In this document: one piece after another, positions 20,912 to 29,992 of the stretch | How positions within the stretch are numbered: the first letter of the stretch is position 1 | How the letters are laid out: each line of letters opens with the position of its first letter | Source of the DNA: Thermostichus lividus PCC 6715 | GTDB taxonomy: Bacteria; Cyanobacteriota; Cyanobacteriia; Thermosynechococcales; Thermosynechococcaceae | Length of the DNA stretch: 64,000 nt | Direction of reading: 5' to 3' | NCBI RefSeq assembly: GCF_002754935.1 | Contig: NZ_CP018092.1 | Span: 992,001 to 1,056,000, forward strand | Program-made: the position numbers and the translations under genes | Notes under the pieces: generated by a model | What the model was told of the DNA's origin: nothing | Database searches by the model: none | The model's input: only the letters and a program-made list of their open reading frames with translations

Positions 20912-21343
20912 GATGTGGGCGGGCTAAAACCCCTCCGCTTTAGCGAGGGGATACAGCCAACTCAGGGGGCTTTAGCCCTCTCTATGTGTTAAACTAGAGA
21001 CGTGGAAAGTAGGCGTATCAACTACGCGAAGAAACATCCTAGTACGGAGAGATCCCGGCAAGTAAGTCACTACCGCTTTGGCGGCAAGCCTAAACCACTG
21101 CAAGCAATGGCAGGATGTTGAGCGTATCGAATTGGCTAGTGTTGAAAAGCGCGAAACCACGAACCGAAACATAAACGTAGTCCCAATAGCAGAAATGCTT
21201 GAGGTGAGTAGGGGGTCTTTGACTGCCCCCACCCGCATTAAGTTGTGGGTGACAGCTCAAGGGAAAAGCGAAGCAACGCGGCTTCAGCCCGTTGCGTAGC
21301 ATCCTTTGGGAATCCCCTCTCTTTCAAGGAGGGGAGAAGTCAA
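20912..21343 (+). mobile_element. 432-bp non-autonomous IS200/IS605-type element, copy 1
   Basis: One of three nearly identical copies (others at 45720 and 51612). The left end has the hairpin CCCCTCCGC-TTTA-GCGAGGGG at 20930-20950 and a second GGGCT/AGCCC stem just inside. The right end has GAAT, a CCCCTC/GAGGGG hairpin and terminal TCAA at 21340-21343. GAAT plus hairpin plus TCAA is the IS608 right-end arrangement. It has no transposase gene. Short frames in it (73 and 88 codons) are conserved only because the copies are recent. It separates alaS from the NADAR gene. Confidence 0.88.
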
Positions 21344-21349
21344 ATTTGC

Positions 21350-21841
21350 TTAGCCCTGCGACAACGGCCACCCCCTAAATTCGTTGGGGAGGGGAATCGA
21401 GTGCCGTAAACAGTAGCGCAAATACATCAATTGCCGCCCAAGGTAATTATGCCCTTGGCGATCGCGCCCACAACCCCAATAGCTATCTACAGGAGAGTCT
21501 TCTACAAGATCCTCCTCTTCAGTTGCCAGCAATAACTGGCGCAACGCTGCGTGAGTCGTAAACTTAGCCACCAGTGCCCGCCACATTACCTGCTGCTTAA
21601 CCTGTTCCCAATCCTGACGCACCGGATAGGTAGGATCACGCCCCAATTGTGCTGCCGCACGAGCAGTGGGGGCAGTGCGAATCCTATGGCCAAGCGCATC
21701 ATAGGCGGTTCCTAAAAACTTATGGGCTTGGTAATAATGCTCTACTGTTGGCCAGTAGTAATTGTCCAACCAAAATCCATGACGAGAAAAATTTGAAAAA
21801 TCACCATAGGCATCTTTAAGATGATAAAAGTAAATTGTCAT
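21350..21841 (-). CDS. NADAR-family protein (YbiA-like)
   Basis: 163 residues from the ATG at 21841; a TTG at 21850 is an in-frame alternative. The NADAR fold signature is clear: FSNFSRHGF, WPTVEHYYQAHKF and DSYWGCGRDRQGHNYLGRQL. Family members act on N-glycosidic bonds. YbiA-type proteins hydrolyse early riboflavin intermediates, and other NADARs remove ADP-ribose from guanine as antitoxins to DarT-like toxins. No toxin gene is beside it, so I cannot choose between these roles. The gene ends 6 bases from insertion copy 1, and its other side is tnpB debris. Confidence 0.87.
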   Translation of the reverse strand: MTIYFYHLKDAYGDFSNFSRHGFWLDNYYWPTVEHYYQAHKFLGTAYDALGHRIRTAPTARAAAQLGRDPTYPVRQDWEQVKQQVMWRALVAKFTTHAALRQLLLATEEEDLVEDSPVDSYWGCGRDRQGHNYLGRQLMYLRYCLRHSIPLPNEFRGWPLSQG

Positions 21842-22069
21842 TGTTGTCAAATATCGAGGTAGCGCACCACAATTATTAATTATTAAAGGATGAGGCTGAA
21901 GCTGAGATCATCATGACGCAGATGAGGAATTAATTGTCAAGCCAAACGAGATCAAGTGCAGGGTCATCGCCAGAAATACCTGTGGCATCACCGTTCGGCC
22001 TGCCACTTGCCAGAAGGATTTAGGGTGCGGTTTGCAAACGCGGGATACGCCTGCCCCACCTTGCGTTTT

Positions 22070-22489
22070 GTAAACGCTATATTATTTTTCTAGGGATTCA
22101 GCTATCACTAGGGTATTGCCCTCCACTCCAGAAGTATTGAAATTCAAAAAGAACGGTAAAGAAAAAGCCTAAAAGCGGAAAACCTTTTAGACTTGACGTT
22201 AGTTATTTAACGTCAAAGGGTTAACATGGGGAATGCTGCGAAAAGATTGCGTGGATGGCGCATTTGGACAGTTCTTGTCTTTACTGGAGTGGGTGTGCTG
22301 GAAATGGGGAGGGTACTTTGCGAAAGTCAATCCCAACGGCACTTGCCAAACCTGTCCGAGCAGTGTTGCGACTGTTAGCAACAGCTTGGAGGTGAGAGGA
22401 CATCGTTGTTCTGAGTGTGGGTATCGAATGCATCGTGACCATGCGGCATATGCTAAAATCTACGATCTGGCATTATAGATAGCGTTTAC
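22070..22489. repeat. 11-bp inverted repeat enclosing a tnpB remnant
   Basis: GTAAACGCTAT at 22070-22080 is repeated in inverse orientation as ATAGCGTTTAC at 22479-22489. The two arms enclose a tnpB fragment and end 2 bases before the serA start codon. The enclosed DNA also has a GACGTTA/TAACGTC stem near 22195-22216. The arms may be the ends of a small element or chance; they are not typical IS605 ends. Confidence 0.5.
22189..22478 (+). pseudogene. tnpB C-terminal remnant
   Basis: The readable part (about 22233-22478) translates to a TnpB C-terminal piece with VCWKWGGYFAKVNPNGT, a zinc ribbon reduced to TCQTCP...CSECGYR, and MHRDHAA, the position of the third RuvC aspartate. The N-terminal three quarters and most catalytic residues are missing, so it is inactive. 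It belongs to a different TnpB lineage from the intact copy at 9.4 kb. It stops 13 bases before serA. Confidence 0.8.
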
Positions 22490-22491
22490 CT

Positions 22492-24074
22492 ATGCCCAAA
22501 GTTCTGGTTTCCGATCCCATTGAGCAGGTGGGGCTTGATTTACTTGCCCAAGTCGCCCAAGTCGATGTCAAAGTTGGCCTCTCCAGCGAAGAACTCATCA
22601 AAATTATTCCCGAGTACGATGCGCTGATGATTCGATCAGGCACTAAGGTGACCAAAGATGTAATTGAGGCGGCCAGCCAACTGAAAATTATTGGCCGTGC
22701 TGGGTAGGGGTCGATAACGTTGATGTGCCTGCGGCCACCCGCAAAGGCATTATGGTGGTCAACTCTCCGGAAGGGAATACTATTGCTGCGGCTGAGCATA
22801 CTCTGGCATTGATGCTGTCCTTGGCACGCCATATTCCTGATGCTAATGCCTCGGTCAAAGGTGGTGAATGGGATCGTAAACGCTACACGGGCGTGGAAAT
22901 CTACAAAAAAACCCTTGGCATCATCGGTCTAGGCAAAATTGGCTCCCATGTGGCTACCGTTGCTCGTGCGATGGGGATGAAGCTCTTAGCCTACGACCCC
23001 TATCTGTCAACAGAGCGCGCTGATCAACTGGGGTGCCGCCTTGTGGAGTTAGATGTCCTGTTTGCTGAGTCTGACTTTATTACCCTGCACCTACCCAAAA
23101 CACCGGAAACCCAACACCTGATCAACGCCAATACCATTGCCAAAATGAAGCCCACGGCTCGCATTATTAACTGTGCTCGTGGCGGCATCATTAATGAGTC
23201 AGACCTAGCGGCAGCCTTGAAAGCAGGTAAATTAGCAGGAGCTGCTCTCGATGTGTTTGAAAACGAACCCCTCGAACCCGACTCAGTGCTGCGCTCTCTG
23301 GGAATGGAAGCCATTTTAACACCTCACCTCGGTGCCTCAACTGAAGAAGCTCAGGTCAATGTAGCCATTGATGTGGCCGAGCAAATCCGAGATGTGCTGC
23401 TGGGGCTGCCCGCACGCTCTGCGGTCAATATTCCGGGGTTGCGGCCAGATCTACTTGAGCAATTGTCACCCTATATGCAGTTGGCGGAAACGCTGGGGAA
23501 TCTGGTTGGCCAGTTGGCAGGAGGACGGGTTGAAGCCCTTGAGGTACGCCTCCAAGGGGAGTTGGCAACCAATGACAGCCAACCCATCGTGATTGCGGCG
23601 CTGAAGGGGTTACTCTCTCCAGCCCTACGGGAGCGGGTCAACTATGTCAATGCAGGCTTAGAGGCGAAAGAGCGGGGGATTCGGGTGGTGGAAACCCGCG
23701 ATGAATCTCAGCGAGACTATGCTGGCTCCCTAACGCTGATTGCTAAAAGCTCCTCTGAAAGTCGTTCCGTCTCCGGTGCCTTACTTGGTCACAGTGAGTT
23801 ACGCATTACCAGTATTGACGATTTCCCGATTAGTGTATCGCCTACGCGCTATATGCTTTTAACGCTGCACCGCGATATGCCGGGTATTATTGGCAAAATT
23901 GGCTCGCAGTTGGGCAGTTTTAATGTGAATATTGCCAGTATGCAGGTAGGACGCAAGATGGTGCGCGGCAATGCGGTGATGGTGATCAGTCTTGATGACC
24001 CCCTGCCGGAGGGGCTGCTGGAGGAAATTCTCAAGGTTCCCGGTATTCGTGATGCCTACATCGTCAACCTTTAG
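22492..24074 (+). CDS. serA: D-3-phosphoglycerate dehydrogenase, interrupted by a 1-base deletion
   Basis: First enzyme of the phosphorylated serine pathway, oxidising 3-phosphoglycerate with NAD. The first 72 codons (MPKVLVSDPIEQVGL...) run into TAG at 22705. From about 22707 the next frame continues the same protein: VGVDNVDVPAA, the NAD-binding GLGKIG, and the C-terminal ACT domain ending GIRDAYIVNL. Restoring one G in GGG at 22702-22704 gives an uninterrupted protein of about 527 residues, the normal cyanobacterial length. Serine synthesis is normally essential, so a sequencing error is the likeliest cause. prmA follows after 9 bases. Confidence 0.93.
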
Positions 24075-24083
24075 GCTATTTGT

Positions 24084-24986
24084 GTGATTCAACGCTGGTG
24101 GGAAATTTCGGTCACCTGCCAAGCCGCCGCTGAGGAGGTTGTCTATTGGCGGCTGCAATGTTTTGGTTGCGAGGGGGTGGCCACCCAGCAGCAGCAGGGT
24201 CGTATTCTGATTCAGGGGTATGTTCCCCAGCAGCAGATCACGCTGTTGGATATTGCTGCGTTGGGTGTATGGATTGAACAGGATGTGGTGGCGCAGGGGT
24301 ACTTGCCGCCTAAGCTACAGTGGCAACTGGTGAATGAGCAGGACTGGGCCCATAGTTGGCAAGCCTACTGGCATCCTTTACCGGTGGGCGATCGCCTGTT
24401 GATTTGTCCTGCGTGGGAGGATCCGGCGATTGACGAGCAACGCTTTTTGCTGAAGCTAGATCCTGGCATGGCCTTTGGCACCGGCACCCATGCTACTACC
24501 CAACTGTGCCTCGAAGCCTTGGAAATGCAACTGGACGATACCTTTGCGCCCCTGCCGCCGACGGTTATTGCGGATATTGGCTGTGGCAGTGGCATCCTTT
24601 CCATCGCAGCATTGCTGTTGGGAGCTACCAAGGTTTATGCCGTTGATGTGTCTGATTTGGCTGTGATTGCAACCCAGCGAGGAGCCGCGCTAAATCATAT
24701 TTCTCCGGAGCAATTGGTGGTTGCCCAAGGCAGTTGGGAGCAAGTTCCTGAGCCGGTGGATGGTATTGTCTGCAATATCTTGGCATCAGTGATTATGGAG
24801 TTGGTGCCCCAGTGGACACCCCTTCTGAAGCCGAAAATGTGGGGGATTTTCAGCGGCATTCTACTTGAGCAAGCAGATCAGGTGGCCGCCGTCTTAGAAC
24901 AGCAGGGCTGGAGCCTAGGCAGTGTTTGGCGACGGCAGGAATGGTGCTGCCTGAATGCTCGGTTTGAACCTAACGCCTATCGCTGA
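24084..24986 (+). CDS. prmA: Ribosomal protein L11 methyltransferase
   Basis: A 300-residue SAM-dependent methyltransferase with a GTG start. Motif I is ADIGCGSGILSIAALLLGA near residue 165, preceded by the PrmA-specific LDPGMAFGTGTHATTQL and followed by CNILASVI. It trimethylates lysines and the N-terminus of ribosomal protein L11; loss is usually tolerated. It probably forms an operon with serA (9-base gap). Confidence 0.94.
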   Translation: MIQRWWEISVTCQAAAEEVVYWRLQCFGCEGVATQQQQGRILIQGYVPQQQITLLDIAALGVWIEQDVVAQGYLPPKLQWQLVNEQDWAHSWQAYWHPLPVGDRLLICPAWEDPAIDEQRFLLKLDPGMAFGTGTHATTQLCLEALEMQLDDTFAPLPPTVIADIGCGSGILSIAALLLGATKVYAVDVSDLAVIATQRGAALNHISPEQLVVAQGSWEQVPEPVDGIVCNILASVIMELVPQWTPLLKPKMWGIFSGILLEQADQVAAVLEQQGWSLGSVWRRQEWCCLNARFEPNAYR

Positions 24987-25437
24987 ATGGTCAGAAATTC
25001 GCTAGGCTAGGGGAAGCAGAATGACTACGGAATGGCTAGGAATGGTATCTGCAAAGGATAATAGGATGTTTGTTAATAGTTGCTGACCTTTGCAGTGGCT
25101 GGATCTAAGTTCCTCAAAAAAATGTCTCATAGTCCGTGGGCGATTTCTGTTAGAAAGGCTACAATCAATGAGGTTTTAGTTAAAATTGGTCAAAAGATTC
25201 CTACTACGTGCCAGCCGTCCATCTGCGCCTGCTCCCTGACCACTCGTGTCATACAGGACTTCTGTCACTAAACTACGGTTGTCAGCACGGTCAGCTGTGG
25301 GGTCAACACCTATAACCACACCCCCAACCCATTTGCTCTCGCGTCATCTCGCGAAACGCTGGATGTGGCGATGTGGGCAGCGGTTGGGTACTACTGTGAA
25401 CCATGCATTATTAGGGAGACTTTAAGAGGACAACGGC
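24987..25437 (+). promoter_or_regulatory. 450-bp leader upstream of the principal sigma factor
   Basis: No coding region is visible. A TACAAT at 25160-25165 could be a -10 element, but its -35 is poor. If used, the transcript would have a leader of about 270 bases before the sigma gene. The last 60 bases contain AGGGAGACTTTAAGAGGA close to the ATG, giving a ribosome-binding site. No known riboswitch pattern was recognised. Confidence 0.4.
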
Positions 25438-26604
25438 ATGACCCAAGCGAATGTACTTGACGTTTACGAACCCGCAACGAACCCACTTGAAGATGAGGTT
25501 GCTCTCCTCAGGGACTACGGCCTTGATGCTGTGGACACCGACGATGAGGAGAGCGAAGACTTTGAGGAGGTCAGTGACGATCTTGACGACAAGCCTAGCA
25601 AAGGTCGTGCCAGTCGGCGGCGCACTCAGGTTAAGAAGAAACACTACACGGAGGACTCAATTCGCCTCTATCTGCAAGAGATTGGCCGCATTCGCCTCCT
25701 GCGGGCGGATGAAGAAATTGAACTGGCGCGCAAAATTGCCGATTTGTTGGAAATGGAGCGGGTGCGCGATCGCCTCAGTGAACAGTTGGGCTGCGATCCA
25801 GAGTACCTTGAGCGGAATCCGGCGCAATGGGCAGAGAGCTTGGGAATGTCCCTACGGGATTTTCGGCACCGTCTGTTTGTCGGGCGCAAAGCCAAGGAAA
25901 AAATGGTGCAATCGAACCTGCGGCTAGTGGTGTCGATCGCCAAAAAGTATATGAATCGGGGGTTATCGTTTCAGGACTTAATTCAAGAGGGCAGTTTAGG
26001 GCTGATTCGCGCTGCCGAGAAATTTGATCACGAAAAGGGCTATAAGTTTTCCACCTATGCAACGTGGTGGATTCGCCAAGCCATTACCCGCGCCATTGCT
26101 GACCAGTCCCGCACCATTCGGCTGCCGGTGCACCTCTACGAAACCATCTCCCGCATTAAGAAAACCACGAAACTTCTCTCCCAAGAAATGGGTCGCAAAC
26201 CCACTGAAGAGGAAATTGCCGATCGCATGGAAATGACGATCGAAAAATTGCGTTTTATCGCCAAGTCTGCCCAGTTGCCGATTTCCTTAGAAACGCCTAT
26301 CGGTAAAGAGGAAGACTCGCGCCTAGGGGATTTCATTGAATCCGATGGCGAAACCCCCGAAGATCAGGTTTCAAAGCACCTATTACGGGAAGATTTGGAA
26401 ACCGTATTGTGTACCCTTAGCCCCCGCGAGCGGGATGTGTTAAAACTGCGGTATGGTTTGGACGATGGCCGCATGAAAACCCTAGAGGAGATTGGGCAAC
26501 TTTTTAATGTGACGCGAGAGCGCATCCGTCAAATTGAGGCCAAGGCACTCCGCAAACTGCGCCATCCCAACCGCAATAGCGTTCTTAAGGAATACATTCG
26601 CTAA
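25438..26604 (+). CDS. rpoD: Principal (group 1) RNA polymerase sigma factor
   Basis: 388 residues. After an acidic N-terminal region ([19 protein letters not shown]), the sigma-70 regions are complete. Region 1.2 is at about 78-115 and region 2 contains [31 protein letters not shown] in two parts around residue 165. Region 2.4 is [14 protein letters not shown], region 3 follows, and region 4.2 contains [17 protein letters not shown] near 360. This is the SigA/RpoD1 type expected for housekeeping transcription in cyanobacteria. The short exported protein gene follows after 10 bases. Confidence 0.93.
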   Translation: MTQANVLDVYEPATNPLEDEVALLRDYGLDAVDTDDEESEDFEEVSDDLDDKPSKGRASRRRTQVKKKHYTEDSIRLYLQEIGRIRLLRADEEIELARKIADLLEMERVRDRLSEQLGCDPEYLERNPAQWAESLGMSLRDFRHRLFVGRKAKEKMVQSNLRLVVSIAKKYMNRGLSFQDLIQEGSLGLIRAAEKFDHEKGYKFSTYATWWIRQAITRAIADQSRTIRLPVHLYETISRIKKTTKLLSQEMGRKPTEEEIADRMEMTIEKLRFIAKSAQLPISLETPIGKEEDSRLGDFIESDGETPEDQVSKHLLREDLETVLCTLSPRERDVLKLRYGLDDGRMKTLEEIGQLFNVTRERIRQIEAKALRKLRHPNRNSVLKEYIR

Positions 26605-26614
26605 GGAGTACTCT

Positions 26615-26950
26615 ATGTTGCGCCCCCTCATTACCTTAACCCTTGGTGTGACCGTAGCAACCCTAGTTGCGCCTCAACCGGGTCGCGCCCAAGCCTGTGC
26701 CTATGTTAAGGGCCTAAGCCAAAGCGTTGGCAGTACGTCGTTTTTGGAGGGGGGGACGCTACCCCTAGGTCTAGGGGCGGGTGCCGTGGCGATCGGTGCT
26801 GTGGGGGTTACCCTGTGGCAACGCCAACGCCGCGCCAACGCTAGCACTCGCATGACGACACCAGCTTCTGGGGTGGAACTGAACGTGGTTCTACCGGAGT
26901 CAGAAGCTACGGTGAGTTCAAAGGCGGAAGACGTAACACCGATTGCTTAG
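26615..26950 (+). CDS. Small membrane/exported protein, unknown function
   Basis: 111 residues from the ATG at 26615, preceded by AAGGAG at a good distance; the frame runs further upstream inside the sigma gene, which I reject. A signal peptide ends near ATLVAPQPGRAQA. A second hydrophobic helix (LGLGAGAVAIGAVGVTLW) is followed by a basic stretch and an acidic tail. No family recognised. It is probably co-transcribed with the sigma factor and ends at the terminator at 26988. Confidence 0.6.
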   Translation: MLRPLITLTLGVTVATLVAPQPGRAQACAYVKGLSQSVGSTSFLEGGTLPLGLGAGAVAIGAVGVTLWQRQRRANASTRMTTPASGVELNVVLPESEATVSSKAEDVTPIA

Positions 26951-26987
26951 GCGAAGGCGATCGTGATTGGCAGCGATCGCCACCATG

Positions 26988-27043
26988 GGGGTATTCGTTG
27001 ACTGTCGTGGCATTGCCCAGTCGGATACCCTTTTACTATTTTT
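26988..27043 (+). terminator. Rho-independent terminator
   Basis: GGGTATTCG at 26988-26996 pairs with CGGATACCC at 27022-27030 (one wobble) and is followed by TTTTACTATTTTTATT. It would end the sigma-factor transcript. Another perfect stem, GGCGATCG/CGATCGCC, built from HIP1 sequence lies just before it at 26956-26981. Confidence 0.7.
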
Positions 27044-27047
27044 ATTG

Positions 27048-27332
27048 TTAGTGTTTTTCCAGCTTGGGAACCACCGCCGTAATCTGGCGATTAAAGGTCG
27101 CGTCAAAGGTATCAGCGCCCTGAAATAGATACCAAACTGCTTCAATAACGCAGGCAATGCGGGCGATCGCCCCCAAGGAGCCATGCTCAACTGTTATTGG
27201 CGAAAAGAGGATCCCAAGCAACAGGTAAAACACGCCCCACAGCGGTTGCCGGAGATAAAACTTGTGAACCCCGGGCACGAGAATGCCCGTCAACGCCAGA
27301 CCGATGGCGATCGCCCGGTTACGGTAGCCCAT
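27048..27332 (-). CDS. TM2-domain protein
   Basis: About 94 residues from the ATG at 27332, which has GGGAG five bases upstream; a further in-frame ATG at 27353 lacks this. Two hydrophobic helices are separated by a short turn with GVHKFYLRQPLWGVFYLLLG, the pattern of TM2-type proteins. The C-terminus has a conserved-looking FDATFNRQI. Function unknown; inner-membrane location is inferred. Confidence 0.65.
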   Translation of the reverse strand: MGYRNRAIAIGLALTGILVPGVHKFYLRQPLWGVFYLLLGILFSPITVEHGSLGAIARIACVIEAVWYLFQGADTFDATFNRQITAVVPKLEKH

Positions 27333-27393
27333 ACTCACTCCCGTTGATGACATACTCTAATAATCACCAATAATCAACAGTAAAGCACTGCGA

Positions 27394-28142
27394 TTGAATC
27401 AACGATTTAGGACTACCTGCAGACCCTTGACCTCCATTTCAATTATTACTGCCACCTATAACGCCGCCGCCCACTTGCCCGGCCTCATTGAATCCATCCG
27501 GCAGCAGAGCGATCGCAATGTGGAGTGGATTGTCATTGATGGTGCCTCTGAGGATGGCACCTTAGACCTCATCAAAGGCGCATCAGACGTCATTACCGAC
27601 TACCTCAGTGAACCGACTTTGGCATTTTCCATGCCCTTAATAAAGGGATTCAACGCGCCTCAGGGGACTATTACCTAGTCGTTGGTGCCGATGATCGCCT
27701 CGACCCGATGGCGATCGCCCACTATAAACGCGCCGCAGCAGAGACCAAGGCTGATATTATTTGCGCCAATGTTTACTCAGAGCAACATCAACTCATTCAG
27801 CCAACAGGAGGAGCCATTTGGCACCATGGTGTACAATCCTTTACCACGACTCACTCCGTTGGCACACTTATTCGCCGGGTGCTACACCATACCTATGGCT
27901 ACTACTCCCATCGGTATCCTACCGCAGCCGATGCTGCCTTTATTCTCAAGGCAACTCAACAGGGGGCTAGTACAGCTAGAGCCAATTTTGTTGCTGGTCA
28001 GTATAATACAAAAGGCTTTTCTTACCGCTATAAAGCTGCACTACTCTGCGAATTATTTATTATTCAGAAGGAGTTTTTCCCGAAATGGCTGCAATTGCTA
28101 CTATTAGTTTATCGCCTTATCAAAAATTATGCTCAGCTTTAA
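27394..28142 (+). CDS. Family 2 glycosyltransferase, interrupted by a 1-base deletion
   Basis: The first frame gives a GT-A start (SISIITATYNAAAHLPGLI, WIVIDGASEDGT) and goes off track after LSEP near 27613. The adjacent frame continues correctly as FGIFHALNKGIQ, then YYLVVGADDRLDPMAIAHY, with the DxD-like ADD, to the end at 28142. One extra G after CCG at 27613-27615 restores a single protein of about 249 residues. It is a nucleotide-sugar transferase, perhaps for surface polysaccharide. A second GT2 gene follows after 6 bases. A true pseudogene cannot be excluded, since this neighbourhood is full of IS debris. Confidence 0.8.
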
Positions 28143-28148
28143 TCTGTA

Positions 28149-29078
28149 ATGCAGTACCGAATCCTAGCTCATATTACAGGGTACAATGATTCAAATTCCC
28201 TCAATAAATGTATTGATAGTCTGTTAAAGCAAACCTACCAGATTTCAGAACTATTGATTATTGATAATTCATCCACCGCTTTAGCAATTAGTGTTCCCCT
28301 AGGTAAGATATCTCTGAACGTTCAGCATCACCCCGAAAATATTGGTATGGCTGGCAGTTTGTGCCAAGGCATTCAATATGCAGTTAATCATGGATTTGAT
28401 TTTATTTGGACATTTGATCAAGATAGCTGTCCGACTGATGATACACTAGAAAAATTAATTACTTTCTATACAAATTTTTCAAAAAAAGATCAAATCGGTA
28501 TTCTTGGTTGTGTAGCTGTTGATGATAGTACGGGTCAAAAAGACGGTGGATTTTTGTACAAAAATTATCGATTTCAGAAAATTTCCTGCGATCTCTTAAA
28601 TACTTATTATGAATGTGACGCTGTAATCACTTCAGGGTCACTGATTAACTGCCAAATAGCACCAAACGTACCACTGCCCAATACATTGCTGTTTATTGAT
28701 GCAGTTGATTTTGATTATTGTATGAAAATCCGCCAGCACAATTATAAAATTTTTATCCTAAATGAGGCAGTTCTAAGACATCGATTTGGTAACTCAAGAA
28801 CCGTCTATCTTCCCTGTCGCTCCCATGCAACCTACTTATACACCTATTCAACCCTAAGATATTTTTACGTCCATAGAAACCATACCTACCTAGAAACCCG
28901 CTTGGCGCGTAACCTTTTCTTTCAAGTCTTGTCTGTTGCCTACCGTGTACTGAAAGCCATCAGAAAGGTTGGGGTTATTTTAATTTTTGAAGAATCAGAC
29001 AAGCTCTTAAAGACCTATGCCTGCCTTAGAGGTACAGTAGATGGCCTACTCGGCCGCCTAGGTAAAACATGGCACTGA
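28149..29078 (+). CDS. Family 2 glycosyltransferase (rhamnosyltransferase-like)
   Basis: 309 residues. The GT-A domain starts HITGYNDSNSLNKCIDSLL and has LLIIDNSS, HPENIGMAGSLCQGI and FIWTFDQDSCPTDD, the last holding the DxD metal site. The pattern resembles rhamnosyltransferases such as WbbL/RfbF. The base composition is clearly more AT-rich than the surrounding genes and HIP1 sites are absent, suggesting recent transfer. It may act with the preceding GT2 gene in building a surface glycan. Confidence 0.82.
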   Translation: MQYRILAHITGYNDSNSLNKCIDSLLKQTYQISELLIIDNSSTALAISVPLGKISLNVQHHPENIGMAGSLCQGIQYAVNHGFDFIWTFDQDSCPTDDTLEKLITFYTNFSKKDQIGILGCVAVDDSTGQKDGGFLYKNYRFQKISCDLLNTYYECDAVITSGSLINCQIAPNVPLPNTLLFIDAVDFDYCMKIRQHNYKIFILNEAVLRHRFGNSRTVYLPCRSHATYLYTYSTLRYFYVHRNHTYLETRLARNLFFQVLSVAYRVLKAIRKVGVILIFEESDKLLKTYACLRGTVDGLLGRLGKTWH

Positions 29079-29082
29079 GGGT

Positions 29083-29508
29083 TCAGGGTTGTTTTAGGCG
29101 CATCATTTCTGTTTGAATTCGCTGGCTGAAAGCATTGTCCTGCTGTGCCCGTAGTGTAATGGCATTAAATTGTTCAAGGGTCATATTGTATTTCTTGAGC
29201 ACCTGCATCGCATCCCGAGTATAACTAGCACAAATGGTTTCCATGCCACTGGGGATATTTTGCGGACTCATGGCAAAGCAGGAATTTCGGGGGATTTGCC
29301 CACCCGCCAACGCTTGCGCTTGGCGATAGTATTTTTGGCGAATGGGTTCAATTTCTAAGACAACACGAGCATAGTTGATGAGTTCCCACGGAGCAATGAC
29401 ATCGGATTGGGATGCTGCTTGCCCTAAAGAGATACTAGGAATCACACTTACGAAAAGTAGGCTCAATATAGTGCCAGAAAAAATCATGGGCAACAAAGTC
29501 CAACGCAT
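29083..29508 (-). CDS. DUF4168-family exported protein
   Basis: About 141 residues from the ATG at 29508; a GTG at 29526 is an in-frame alternative. A signal peptide (LLPMIFSGTILSLLFVSVIP) ends near SLGQA. The mature part carries the family pattern: NYARVVLEIEPIRQKYY near the start, a Cys pair (NSCFAM, TICASY) and YNMTLEQFNAITLRAQQD near the end. The fold is helical and the function unknown; it is common in cyanobacteria. It converges with the GT2 gene, 4 bases apart. Confidence 0.7.
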   Translation of the reverse strand: MRWTLLPMIFSGTILSLLFVSVIPSISLGQAASQSDVIAPWELINYARVVLEIEPIRQKYYRQAQALAGGQIPRNSCFAMSPQNIPSGMETICASYTRDAMQVLKKYNMTLEQFNAITLRAQQDNAFSQRIQTEMMRLKQP

Positions 29509-29539
29509 CCTCTGTGCTACCACCACGCTAGGGACATTA

Positions 29540-29786
29540 TCTATACACTTTACTTGGAATCCTCTTGCTGGATTCAGGTTCCCGCTCTTGGACGTGTGAG
29601 GTTTGCAATACAGAGCATGACCGAGACGTGAACCCTGCGATCAACATCAGAAATGAAGCCTTGCGGAGATTGGAGTTAGGAACTCGCTCTACTGCCTTTG
29701 GGAGGGAACGTAAGTCATCTGGTAAGACTTCGGTTTTGTTAGATGCTGTCCCCGTTGAACAAGGAAGCCGCTTATCTATCCCGTAG
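29540..29786 (+). pseudogene. tnpB C-terminal remnant
   Basis: From about 29565 the frame reads SRSWTCEVCNTEHDRDVNPAI, then NIRNEALRRL. This is the second half of the TnpB zinc ribbon and the third RuvC motif (DRDVN). The remaining codons have no clear homology. The N-terminus and the first two catalytic motifs are missing, so it is inactive. Its lineage differs from the remnant at 22.2 kb. Confidence 0.78.
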
Positions 29787-29992
29787 CGATGATGAGCGGT
29801 AGTTCACCCACCCTCAAGCTAGTCTATGCCACGTATGGTGGGTATAGCAGCAATAATGCCATTCTCGGCATTACTGAATGGAGCGATGAATCAGAGGCCA
29901 ACAGGTATTTTTTGAAACTTCAAATAATACAGCGGATTCCTTAATAAGTGGGTACACTCTTTTTGATGGTGTTTCAGGAAGAGAGTGTGTTC

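Noticed and set aside
20972-21299. 73- and 88-codon frames in the 432-bp elements
   Set aside because: They are open in all three copies, but the copies are almost identical, so conservation carries no weight; no start signal or family was recognised.
21350-21841. NADAR as part of a DarT-type toxin pair
   Set aside because: No toxin-like gene adjoins it on either side.
22492-24074. Programmed frameshift in serA
   Set aside because: No slippery heptamer or downstream structure is evident and similar breaks occur in unrelated genes, favouring a base error.
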